Below, one piece after another: positions 24,573 to 33,083 of a stretch of 33,083 bases of DNA. The notes below the pieces were generated by a model that was not told the DNA's origin, did no database searches, and saw only the letters and a list, made by a program, of their open reading frames with translations. The stretch is from Goniomonas avonlea (lineage: Eukaryota > Cryptophyceae > Goniomonadida > Goniomonadaceae): contig QUTJ01031843.1 in assembly GCA_003573635.1 (NCBI GenBank), positions 1 through 33,083 on the forward strand. The letters run 5' to 3'. Each line of letters begins with the position of its first letter. The stretch's first letter is position 1. The position numbers and the translations under genes were made by a program.

Positions 24573-24871
24573 GTCCGCGTAGTCTTTTTCGGGCTCAGAC
24601 CAGCGAACACCAAAGAACAAACGGCGATTGATTTGGCGACGGTAATAGTAGCGGCGTCGGGATTGTTCAAGCCTACCACGCGGTGATCCTAGTTTTTTAA
24701 TAGAGATTCCATGAGATCCTTTATCCCGGGACCACGTCGTAACGGAAATAAATATATAGCGTTAGGTAGCTGACGATTGCTACTTGCAAACTATTATCGT
24801 GCTGCTCTTGGTACAAACTTGGCAAGTCCATCGCTCAAGCAGTTCTGCACCACCAAATCTCGATCCTTTCG
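24573..24871. promoter_or_regulatory. Probable bidirectional promoter between HAD-GMC and UBA1
   Basis: The 299 bp between divergent start codons must hold both 5' UTRs and both promoters. The clearest element is an AT-rich, TATA-like stretch at 24746-24759 (AAATAAATATATAG), about 113 bp upstream of the E1 start. Which gene it serves is not certain. Confidence 0.5.
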
Positions 24872-27800
24872 ATGGCGAAAAGCGGCCAGCTCGAGCTGGA
24901 CGAAGGGCTTTACAGCCGGCAACTGTATGTTCTCGGCCACGATGCGATGCGACGCATGGCTGAAAGCAATATTCTTCTCATTGGCTGCAAAGGGCTCGGT
25001 ATTGAAATCGGTATGCTGCGCGCTACACTTGTCTCCGCGCTCATTCTCGCAGCGAAAAATCTGGTGCTGGCGGGTGTCAAGGCCCTGACTGTCCACGATA
25101 CCGGGCTTGTCACGATGCAGGATCTTAGCTCGCAGGTCTTGATTGGTATTGTTGAGGCAGACCTTGACGACGGCGCAGTTTTATTTGCGAGAGGAGGATG
25201 TTGGCAAAATTCGAGGAGAAGTCTCGGTTGTTCGGTTAACCCAGCTGAATCAGTACGTTGCGGTTCGCGCCTCGAGTGGAGACGTCAGCGACCAATTGTT
25301 GAAGACTCACCAGGTTGTTGTGCTTGAGTCTTGCACACACTCACGCGAACAACTCAGGTGGTGGTGATGACCGAGGGTTCGCAAGAGCTGCGCCTCAGAG
25401 TGAACGATTTTTGCCACTCGAATAACATTCAGTTTATCTCTTGTACTACTCGTGGAGTGTTTGCCAACATCTTTTGCGACTTTGGACCGGAATTCGAGGT
25501 GCTGGACAACAATGGCGAACCTCCGGCCAGCGCGATGATAGCATCGGTTTCGAAGGTGCGAACTTTTTGTTGTATCTCAAGATAAAATCTTTCGCAGGAG
25601 GCTGAGGGTATTGTTGCCACCGTTGATGAAAGTCGCCACGGGCTTGAAACCGGGGATTGGGTGACTTTCACAGAAATCAAGGGGATGACCGAGCTGAACG
25701 ATTGCCCACCCATGGAAATCAAAGTACTTGGTAGGCGGCTTTGCTTGTATCGCTCTTGTCTTCTTAACCATGGGGCAGGTCCATACACCTTTTCGATCGG
25801 GGACACATCAGCGATGTCTACCTACGTGTCTGGTGGTTACGTGAAGCAAGTGAAGCGGCCGGAACGTCTGCGATTCGTGCGTTCCCATCCTTATTGGGTC
25901 TAATTGACTCAAAACAAATGCACAGCTGTCCCTGCGAGAATCATTGGCTGCGCCTGAGTACACCATCAGTGATTTTGCAAAGATGGATCGCCAGCCCCAA
26001 CTCCATCTTGGGTTTCAGGCGCTGGACGCCTTTGTCGCTCAGACTGGAAGTTGCCCGCGTCCTGCCCATAAGGTGCGCTTGCCGTTTGCCGTTTTGTGGT
26101 AGCGGCGTTGCCCCTCCCTGCTTGCCGTTGTGTGGAAAAAATATTGTTGTCCGGTCCGAAATTGCACCGTTGTGTGGAAAAAATATTGTTGTCCGGTCCG
26201 AAATTGCACTGCTTACAGCAGACGCGCTTGATTCAAGTTTGAAACCGCCAGTTGTTATTGGTCACAGGTCAGAATCGACTCGATCTGTCTGATATGATGT
26301 ATTTTTACACTCGAGAGAGTGATGGGAGTGATTTGGGGTGTTGGTAGCTGTGGGCTTCTTGGTGGAATGTACACGATCGCCCCTCACTAGAACAGGAATC
26401 ACGCGTTTATAACGCTGCGCAGGAGGACGCGGCGAAGTTCATTGCGATTGCCAAGGAAATCAATAGTGCCGCGACCAACAAGGTATGAAACACTTTCCAA
26501 ATTAGCACACATGTTGACCTGGCTCGCTAAAACATTACCAGCACATGCCATGTGGCTTTTTTTGGTTTTTGTGTGTATTCATTTGAAGATCCACCTGCTG
26601 AAACCAGCGCGATGCGCTGATAACCTTCCCAGCCTGGTTTGGGAAAAACCGGCTCTAATCCCTCAGCCCAACTGCATAACTTTCCCGATCGAGAACCCAA
26701 TGAGTATCACCCGTGCTCTGAAGTAGTTTTGATCGGTAAAATGGACCCAATCGGGACATCCGTCGGATCCTGATTTTTTTTGCCCGAGTTGAGAGTTTTA
26801 CCAGTGCGGTGCTCGTAAGAACTGACCATCGCCCCCCAGGTGGAGCAAGTGGACGAGGAACTCTTGACCCTTCTTGCGTACAACGCACTCGGCGACCTTG
26901 CACCCATGACCGCCTCAATCGGAGGCATCGTTGCCCAGGTGGGTAAGGAGAGCAGAGCAGTCAATTCCGCAGTTTGTTCAGCTGATATCGATCGGATGAT
27001 CAGATCCTCCCGAACTAGATTCTTACTGGTCCATTCTATTGTGGGCCACGTGTCCACGTTGGCTGGGGACCCCTCCCTGGCCCACGTGGCTGGGGACCCC
27101 CTCCCTGGCCAGAGCAGAGCCACCCGAGTGTCAGCCGAATGTCCGTGTTGACACTGTCCGCAGGAGGCACTCAAGGCCTGCAGCGGAAAGTTCAGGCCGC
27201 TGTTTCAATGGTTCTACTTCGACGCCACAGAAATCCTGCCTCCGTTGAACTCGTTGCCAGAGGAGGAGTTTGCTCTGGTGCGCACGCACGTGGCTTTGTG
27301 GCTTTGTGGCTTTGTGGCTTTGTGTCTGCGTCGGTGTGCCTGCGTCTTCGGTTCTCGCTTGACTGTCAGTGTCTGCATCTAGTGTCTGGGTCTCGTATCT
27401 GCGTCCATCCATCCCTGACCGTCCGAGAATGCAGGAGGGCTCTCGCTACGATGGCCAAATTGCTGTGCTGGGCCGCACCCAGCATAAGAAGATCTGCGAC
27501 CTCAAGTACTTCCTGGTGTGTTCTTGGTTCCTGTGCGGCTGCTCTTGTTCGTGGGGGCGCGGCAGCGAGTACTGTGTTGTGACGACTGACGCACCACGCG
27601 CACAGGTCGGAGCTGGTGCCATCGGTTGCGAAATGCTCAAAAACTGGGCGCTCATGGGGGTGGGTGCGGGGCCTGACGGGCTGATTACCGTCACCGACAT
27701 GGACGGGATTGAGAAGTCCAACCTCAACCGCCAGTTCCTGTTCGGGCCGGATGACCTGAACAAGCTCAAGTCTACAACGGCTGCGGCAGCGGCGTGTCGC

Positions 27801-30800
27801 ATGAACCCGGCGCTCCACATTGTTGCTCGGCAGGAGCGCGTCGGTCCAGACACCGAAGGTAGAGGCTCCCGCCCTCTCCTCCCTCTTTCATAACGCGGCT
27901 GAAGGCTCTGGGGATGACAATCTGTGGAAGCTTCCCTGTTTTTCGCCTCCCCCCACCGTGCTAGGACCCTGTGCATTCCCTTTATGACCAGTTTAGGAGG
28001 TTTCAGTTTGGCCCCCATGCTGGCCAACTTCTGAGTCGGATTCCCCCCCCGGTTCCAGAGAGCCAACTGTTAGTCTCGTCGCTCACGCCAGCCTTGCAGA
28101 GCTCTTCGACGACGAGTTCTTCGACTGCTTGTCAGGTGTTTGCAACGCTCTGGACAACGTGCAGGCCCGCCTGTACATGGATCAGCGCTGCATTAACTAC
28201 CAAAAGCCACTACTGGAGTCCGGTACCCTCGGAACAAAGGGTAATGTACAGGTAAGCCCAAGGGATTAAACGAGTGGTGGAGCGGGACGAGCAGAGAGGT
28301 GTGACTCTGGGTGGTTGTAAACCGAGCTTCGTCCCTCTCGCCACAATCTGTGGCGATTCTCTAACGCTGGGTGTTTGATTAGATGTCAATACTATTTCTT
28401 TGGCATTCCTCGTGGTAACCGCGCTCGGACAAGGACAGGGGCCGCCCTGACCCCTGGACAGCCGCCCTGACCCTTTTGACGCCAGGTGGTTGTCCCATTC
28501 CTCACAGAGTCGTACGGGTCGTCCCGAGACCCGCCGGAGCGATCCATCCCAATCTGTACTCTGAAGAACTTTCCAAATGCCATCGAGCACTGCATCCAGT
28601 GGGCGCGGGACGAGTTCGAGGGATTGTTCCGGTGAGTTTGTGGGATTGTTCCGGTGGGTTTGAGGATGCAAGTCAATCGGCGATGTGGTGTATTGAACTG
28701 TTACAATTGTGGGATTGTAACTGTCACTCCCTCCGCCCCCGCCCTGTTCCGACCCGAAGTGTGTCTGTGCGCAACCTCACCAGCTGTTGTGCAGTGCGGC
28801 GATGGAGGATGTGAACTCGTACCTCTCACGGCCCGGGTTCGCGGAGGAGCTGATGAAGCAGCCCCACGCATCGCTTGCCACACTCGAGTCGCTGGTGCAC
28901 AACCTTGTAACGGCCAACCCCGTTTCGCTCCGAGACTGTGTGGTGTGGGCCCGCCTCAAGTTCCAGGATTTGTTCTCCAACTCCATCCGGCAGCTTCTGT
29001 TCAACTTCCCTGCGGACATGAATACGGCCGCTGGAGGTACGCTCGAGTAGATCTAACGGGTGCCTCCGTGCTCGAGCGCATACCACTCTACACGCATTCT
29101 GCACCTTCACACATGCATTCTACACACAAAGCACATCCCCATGTGCACCCAACACACCTTCTACACACAATCTACACACAAAGCGCATTCTACACACCAA
29201 CCCACGTTCTGCGCATTGCACATTCGCAACACGACAACAGCCAACCCCCGCCGCAGTTCCGTTCTGGTCGGGGCCAAAGCGCGCCCCAACTCCGATCGAC
29301 TTTGACATTAACGACCCCTTGCACTTGGATTTCATCAAAGCTGCCGCGAACCTGCGGGCGTACACTTTCGGTCTCAAGGGGGAGCGAGACTCGGCCGTGT
29401 TTCGTAGGTACGATCATCCCGATCCGGTTTGTCTTTCGAACCCAGTGTTGTGGGTCGTAAGCCAAAATGTGCGGGCAGAGGCAGTGGCCATGGGGGGGCA
29501 TGAGTCAGGCTGAGAGTGAGTCCTGTTTTGCCTACAAAACCATCCTCTCCAGAAATTCAGGAATCTGTGGCAAGTTTGATTCGCGTTGCAACAATGGACA
29601 GGGCAACAATGGACAGGGGTGCAAACCAGCGGAGTCAGCACTCGACTCGCTCCAGACCCGACACACATTCTCCACATTCTTGGATTTCAGGAACAATTTT
29701 TTTTGCGCAAAAAATAATAATGACGACGACGCTCAGCTATCTCGATGACGTCATGGTGCCGGACTTCACACCGCGGTCCGGAATCAAAATATCTGTCACG
29801 GAGGCTGATGCCAAGGCGAACAACACGGTGATGGATGGTGGCGAAGAGAGGTTCAAGCAGCTGCTCACAGAGCTGCCGCCTCCCTCAAGCCTCGCCGGGT
29901 GCGTTGGTGGTTTTGTGAGAGGGGAGGGACCTTGCGAGAGGGCGAGATGAGGGAGAAGCAAAAGGAAACGGGGGGGCGGAAGAGGGAGGAGGGGGGTTGA
30001 GGGGAGGAGGGGCTTTGAACAAAGGAAGCGGGAGACCGTGTGAGAGCGCGAGATGAGGGAGTCCTGCTTCCTAAGAGTGGAGGCAGGTCCCGGTTGCTTA
30101 GTTTCTTGTTAGTTTATGTCAATGGAACAACAACAACAAGTATCAACTCGCTGTTGCTGCGTTGAATGTTGTGTTAGCTGAGCTCTTGAGCTACTCGAGA
30201 GAAAAACGACGCTGTGCGACCAGTAGGCAGCAGATCCATTAGCACCTCCACGGGCACCTCCGTCACACACCCGAGCAGCTTCCGAGTGAGCCCGGTCGAA
30301 TTTGAGAAAGACGACGACGCCAACTTCCACATGGACTTTGTGACAGCGTGCGCCAACTTGCGGGCCGCAAACTACACCATCCCCCAGTCGGACCGCCACA
30401 ACACCAAGCTTATTGCCGGAAAGATTATCCCAGCAATCGCCACAACAACCGCGCTGGTGTCTGGGCTCGTGTGCCTTGAACTCTACAAGCTACATGGTTT
30501 TGACCCTAAGGTGCGGACCTGTGAGAGCAGCTGATCAGAGAGAGAACTCGGTCAGTGTATCGATTGCGGTGCTCAGAGTCTGTCTGTGTTGCAACATGCC
30601 GCAACTGCTCGCATGGCAACGGGATAGGATGATACGCGTGTTTTTGCTCACGCTTTTGCTTTTTGCTACGACGGTTTTTGCTCCCATCCCCCCCCCCCCT
30701 ACCCCTGGGCAACCATCGAACATCAGACAGTTGAAATGACAGTGATCTCCAGAATATTGAAAAGTACAAGAACGGGTTCGTCAACCTCGCTCTGCCCTTC

Positions 30801-31866
30801 TTTGGCTTCAGCGAGCCGGTTGCCGCGCCTGCCAACGTGTATGGGCCTCATCGCTGGACATTGTGGTGCGTTGCCGCGTGTATGGGCCTCATCGCTGGAC
30901 AGTGTGGTGCGTTGCCGCGGATAGAGGCGGCTCGTCCCGCTTGTGGTGCGTTGCCGCGGATAGAGGCGGCTCGTTCCGCTTGTGGTGCGTTGCCGCGATA
31001 GAGGCGGCTCGTCCCGCTTGTGGTGCGTTGCCGCGGATAGAGGCGGCTCGTNCCGCTTGTGGTGCGTTGCCGCGGATAGAGGCGGCTCGTCCCGCTTGTA
31101 TTTCTGAGTGTCGAAGCGAGTGGAAACTAGTCAACCTGTCTCTTCATGTGTGGACTTGCTTGGACACTCAACACGATAGACTGATGACTCCACTTCGCAA
31201 TGATGAGGCAGGGTTGACTCGTTTCCAACAGGCAGTCCAAACTGCACTCTGCAATGAATTAGAAAACTCAAGATATGAGCATTTTACGTTGGCACGTACA
31301 TGGGGCCAATGGAGATTGCGTGTTTTGAGACGAGATGTGATTGCTGTCAAGGCCACTTGCGAGCTCATAGGGTATCCGTTGAGGTTAACCAAGAGCTCGT
31401 TCTGCAACCGTGTGACGAGTGTGAAACAGGGACAGGGTCGATTTTGATGACGGCGACATTACCTTGCGACAATTCCTCGCCTTGTTCCAGGTGCGCCTTG
31501 TTCTCGTGATTTATCTGTTCTGGTGCTCTATCTGTTCTTGTGATTTATCTGTTCTGGTGCTCTATCTGTTCTGGTGGTTTATCTGTTATCGTGATTTATC
31601 TGTTCTCGTGATTTATCTGTTCTCGTGATTTATCTGTTCGTGGTTTATTTGTTATTGTGATTTTCTGCGACGTCTAGTGCCGACTTCCCCCGCTTGAGAA
31701 TTCGTTGATTGTAACTCCTGTGCCAGGAGCGGCTCAAGCTGCAGTGCTCCATGGTGTCCTGCGGCGTCTCCATCCTCTACTCGGCGTTCACGACGCAGAA
31801 GCGCAAGGTCGAGGAGCGCATGCAGATGCGGTTCGTGACCCTTCTTGTGCCTGCTCGTTTTGTTCG

Positions 31867-31926
<60 letters not shown>

Positions 31927-32316
31927 CCGCCACGGATCTGTGGCTGCTCTAAAGGGGGGCGACAGGTCCAGTTGGTTACACATTTTTGTAACCAATTGAG
32001 ATCATACTCACTATCCGTTTGTAATCAATGACTAGGACATCTGGACCTGTTGCCCCCCTTTAGGATGTTTCACTCATCGCTCTTCCTCTTTCGCCCAAGA
32101 GTGATGACGACCGAGCTGCCCAAAAATGATCAGGAGACGCGCACATTCTCGTAGCGGCCAATTTAACGATCCCGAAACAGCATGACCGACCTGGTGAAAA
32201 CGGTGGCGAAGATCGAGCTGCTGCCCAAGCAGAAGTACCTCATCATGGAGGTCTGCTGCAGCGACGACCAGGACAACGACGTTGAGGTTCCCTACGTCCG
32301 TTTCAAGTTTCGGTGA
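24872..32316 (+). CDS. UBA1: Ubiquitin-activating enzyme E1
   Basis: This enzyme activates ubiquitin with ATP, holds it as a thioester and passes it to E2 enzymes, in cytosol and nucleus. Twenty-two exons encode 1012 residues, the usual length. The inactive adenylation half starts [13 protein letters not shown] and continues through [14 protein letters not shown] and GMTELND. The active half has [13 protein letters not shown] (430-442, ATP site) and [17 protein letters not shown] (from about 459). The catalytic cysteine is Cys588 in [16 protein letters not shown], matching human Cys632. The [16 protein letters not shown] block and a C-terminal ubiquitin-fold domain ending [11 protein letters not shown] are intact. 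The start was chosen because it is the only Met before DEGLYSRQ in frame. Only the canonical cytosolic E1 matches along the whole length; the shorter relatives (NAE1, SAE1, UBA2/3) do not. A second E1 type such as UBA6 is less likely, judging by the close match to UBA1 motifs. Confidence 0.97.
26125..26208. repeat. Two 42-bp tandem copies in UBA1 intron 7
   Basis: The unit starting CCGTTGTGTGGAAAAAATAT occurs at 26125-26166 and 26167-26208, identical by eye. It makes up about a quarter of the 350-nt intron. Confidence 0.9.
27045..27110. repeat. Short tandem duplication in UBA1 intron 9
   Basis: A unit of about 27-28 bp, GGCTGGGGACCCC(C)TCCCTGGCC followed by CACGT, is present twice. It differs by one C in the homopolymer run. 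Confidence 0.8.
27289..27325. repeat. (TGGCTTTG)n tandem repeat in UBA1 intron 10
   Basis: About four copies of an 8-bp unit, GTGGCTTT, lie in tandem just inside the 157-nt intron. Confidence 0.85.
28620..28663 (+). repeat. 22-bp tandem duplication across the exon 14 - intron 14 junction of UBA1
   Basis: The unit GGGATTGTTCCGGTGAGTTT spans the end of exon 14 and the splice donor. It is repeated 22 bp downstream with one A-to-G change in the donor (GTGAGT becomes GTGGGT). The second copy therefore holds a weakened decoy donor. Confidence 0.88.
30837..30918 (+). repeat. 41-bp tandem duplication across the exon 19 - intron 19 junction of UBA1
   Basis: The unit starting GTGTATGGGCCTCATCGCTG holds the last 29 bases of exon 19 plus the start of the intron. 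It occurs at 30837 and again at 30878. The second copy differs by one base and carries the same GTGCGT donor at 30907. Use of that donor would add 41 nt and shift the frame, so the first donor (30866) is the functional one. Confidence 0.9.
30903..31096. repeat. 39-bp minisatellite in UBA1 intron 19 (five copies)
   Basis: Five copies of a 39-bp unit starting TGTGGTGCGTTGCCGCGGAT begin at 30903, 30942, 30981, 31019 and 31058; the third lacks one base. The first 15 or so bases of the unit are the original exon-intron junction sequence, so the minisatellite appears to have grown out of the splice-donor duplication beside it. An undetermined base (N) lies at 31052. Confidence 0.92.
31502..31664. 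repeat. About 17-bp tandem repeats in UBA1 intron 20
   Basis: Nine to ten imperfect copies of GTGATTTATCTGTTCTC, with variants such as GTGCTCTATCTGTTCTG, fill most of the 236-nt intron. Confidence 0.88.
31873..31923. repeat. (CT)n microsatellite in UBA1 intron 21
   Basis: An uninterrupted CT run of about 51 bp begins 43 bp after the intron 21 donor. Confidence 0.95.
31949..32063. mobile_element. Small terminal-inverted-repeat element (MITE-like) in UBA1 intron 21
   Basis: The ends are 23-bp inverted repeats with a single mismatch: 31949-31971 begins CTAAAGGGGGGCGACAGGTC, and its reverse complement lies at 32041-32063. The element is about 115 bp with no coding capacity. An inner hairpin (TTGGTTAC...GTAACCAA) lies near 31972-31995. 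The outermost TA on each side could be the duplicated target of a Tc1/mariner-type insertion, with the element starting AAGGGG, but a two-base duplication is weak proof. No second copy is seen in this window. Confidence 0.72.
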
Positions 32317-33083
32317 TCTCCAGGCAGCCGACCTGATTGGGGCTCGGTGGTCGCGCGCAATTTATTAAGAGTGGCGGTGGCACGCGGTGCTCTTGGCAGC
32401 CGAAACCGTGACCGTAACGAGCAACCGGACCATTGGTGCCTTTTTGACTTTTCCATGAAATACCAACTACCGTAGGGCAAAAAGATGCGAAACTTCGCGC
32501 GAACAAACGAGCGCTGAGAGACGTGAGACCTTACTTATACTCAGCTAGGTTAGTACAAAAACACCCGGCCCTGCACACGCTGCGTTGCGTAGCAGTGCTT
32601 GTGGAATCTCGGCAGTAAACCAAGCGATCCATGCTTAATGAATAATGATCTGGCCGTTGTTCTCGAAACTCTTCCTTTTGATCGGCAATTGTCCCATCGG
32701 ATAGATAGACAATTATTGCCGGATACGGAGATTGGGTTTTGAAACAGCGAATTATTTTGGCTGGCGTTCTCTCAGAATCTCTCTTGTGAACCGTACGAAA
32801 TATTCCGAGTCGTCTCGACTCTCAGTTACTCTGCCTGCAGCCGCTGAGCTGCACGCCCTTTGGACCGCCTCCTACCACCTGGTTCTGCTGCTGGCGTAGC
32901 ACCTGTGGCAAATACCTTGACTCATTCTCTGTTCTCAAAGCGAGTGAGGCTATCGCTCCTAGATAGCCAAGCTACCTCTCACACACCACCCCACTTATAC
33001 GAGACAGTGATGCACATCACACAGAGTCAAGTGCAAGGACCGCAGCCTTGACGACGAAACCGCACTAGCTGCGAGAAGACCCC
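32317..33083. other. Region downstream of UBA1 with no recognised gene
   Basis: This includes the E1 3' UTR. No frame resembles a known protein, and no RNA gene is recognised. The only visible structure is an imperfect inverted repeat around 32683-32720 (GGCAATTGTC...GACAATTATTGCC). A plus-strand frame at 32860-33051 has no recognisable features. Confidence 0.6.

Larger units (their letters stand above)
24872..32316 (+). other. UBA1: UBA1 exon-intron map
   Basis: Exons: 24872-25010, 25053-25135, 25179-25313, 25358-25555, 25598-25730, 25779-25876, 25926-26072, 26423-26482, 26840-26938, 27164-27277, 27435-27515, 27606-27858, 28100-28251, 28486-28631, 28795-29036, 29257-29407, 29737-29898, 30279-30510, 30753-30865, 31430-31490, 31727-31830 and 32181-32316. 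Total 3039 nt including the TGA stop. All 21 introns are GT-AG. Introns 1-6 are 42, 43, 44, 42, 48 and 49 nt. Introns 7-21 are 90-564 nt. Every junction was set by restoring conserved E1 sequence, and the phases agree throughout. Confidence 0.92.

Noticed and set aside
32683-32720. Imperfect inverted repeat as a terminator or RNA gene
   Set aside because: The stem is interrupted and short, and nothing around it supports a structured RNA.
32860-33051. Plus-strand frame of 63 codons near the right edge
   Set aside because: It is short, has no recognisable motif and no clear splice or promoter context.

Overview
The window is nuclear DNA from a unicellular eukaryote. It carries spliceosomal GT-AG introns, a complete ubiquitin-activating enzyme gene, a probable mitochondrial presequence and a very large secreted repeat protein. 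The lineage cannot be fixed from sequence alone. The DNA is fairly GC-rich, and several introns are only 42-52 nt, which suits a compact protist genome.

Four protein genes fill the window in alternating orientation. (1) Positions 1-16942, minus strand: the 5' part of a giant gene for a secreted protein made of about 65 IPT/TIG-like repeats of about 86 residues. It has one intron near the start and then one exon of more than 15.3 kb that is still open at the window edge. (2) Positions 17021-19110, plus strand: a five-exon gene for a 476-residue protein with a possible OB-fold region, a CCCH-type zinc finger, a methyltransferase-like Rossmann domain and a decapeptide-repeat tail. (3) Positions 20105-24572, minus strand: a nine-exon gene for an 871-residue protein that joins a HAD-family phosphatase to a choline-dehydrogenase-like GMC oxidoreductase behind a probable mitochondrial targeting sequence. 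(4) Positions 24872-32316, plus strand: a complete 22-exon ubiquitin-activating enzyme E1 (1012 residues).

Genes 1 and 2 diverge from a 78-bp gap, and genes 3 and 4 from a 299-bp gap, so both gaps probably hold bidirectional promoters. Genes 2 and 3 converge on a roughly 1-kb spacer. The last 0.77 kb after the E1 gene shows no recognisable gene.

The four genes do not form a pathway. The points that most deserve a second look are the phosphatase-dehydrogenase fusion, which might convert a phosphorylated amino-alcohol to an aldehyde in two steps; the giant repeat protein, with an apparently perfect 818-bp internal duplication; and the E1 introns, two of which carry tandem copies of their own exon-intron junction and one of which carries a small terminal-inverted-repeat element. 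Exon maps were built by hand, by matching reading frames to known protein families and GT-AG boundaries. Both complete enzyme maps (E1 and HAD-GMC) give exact multiples of three.
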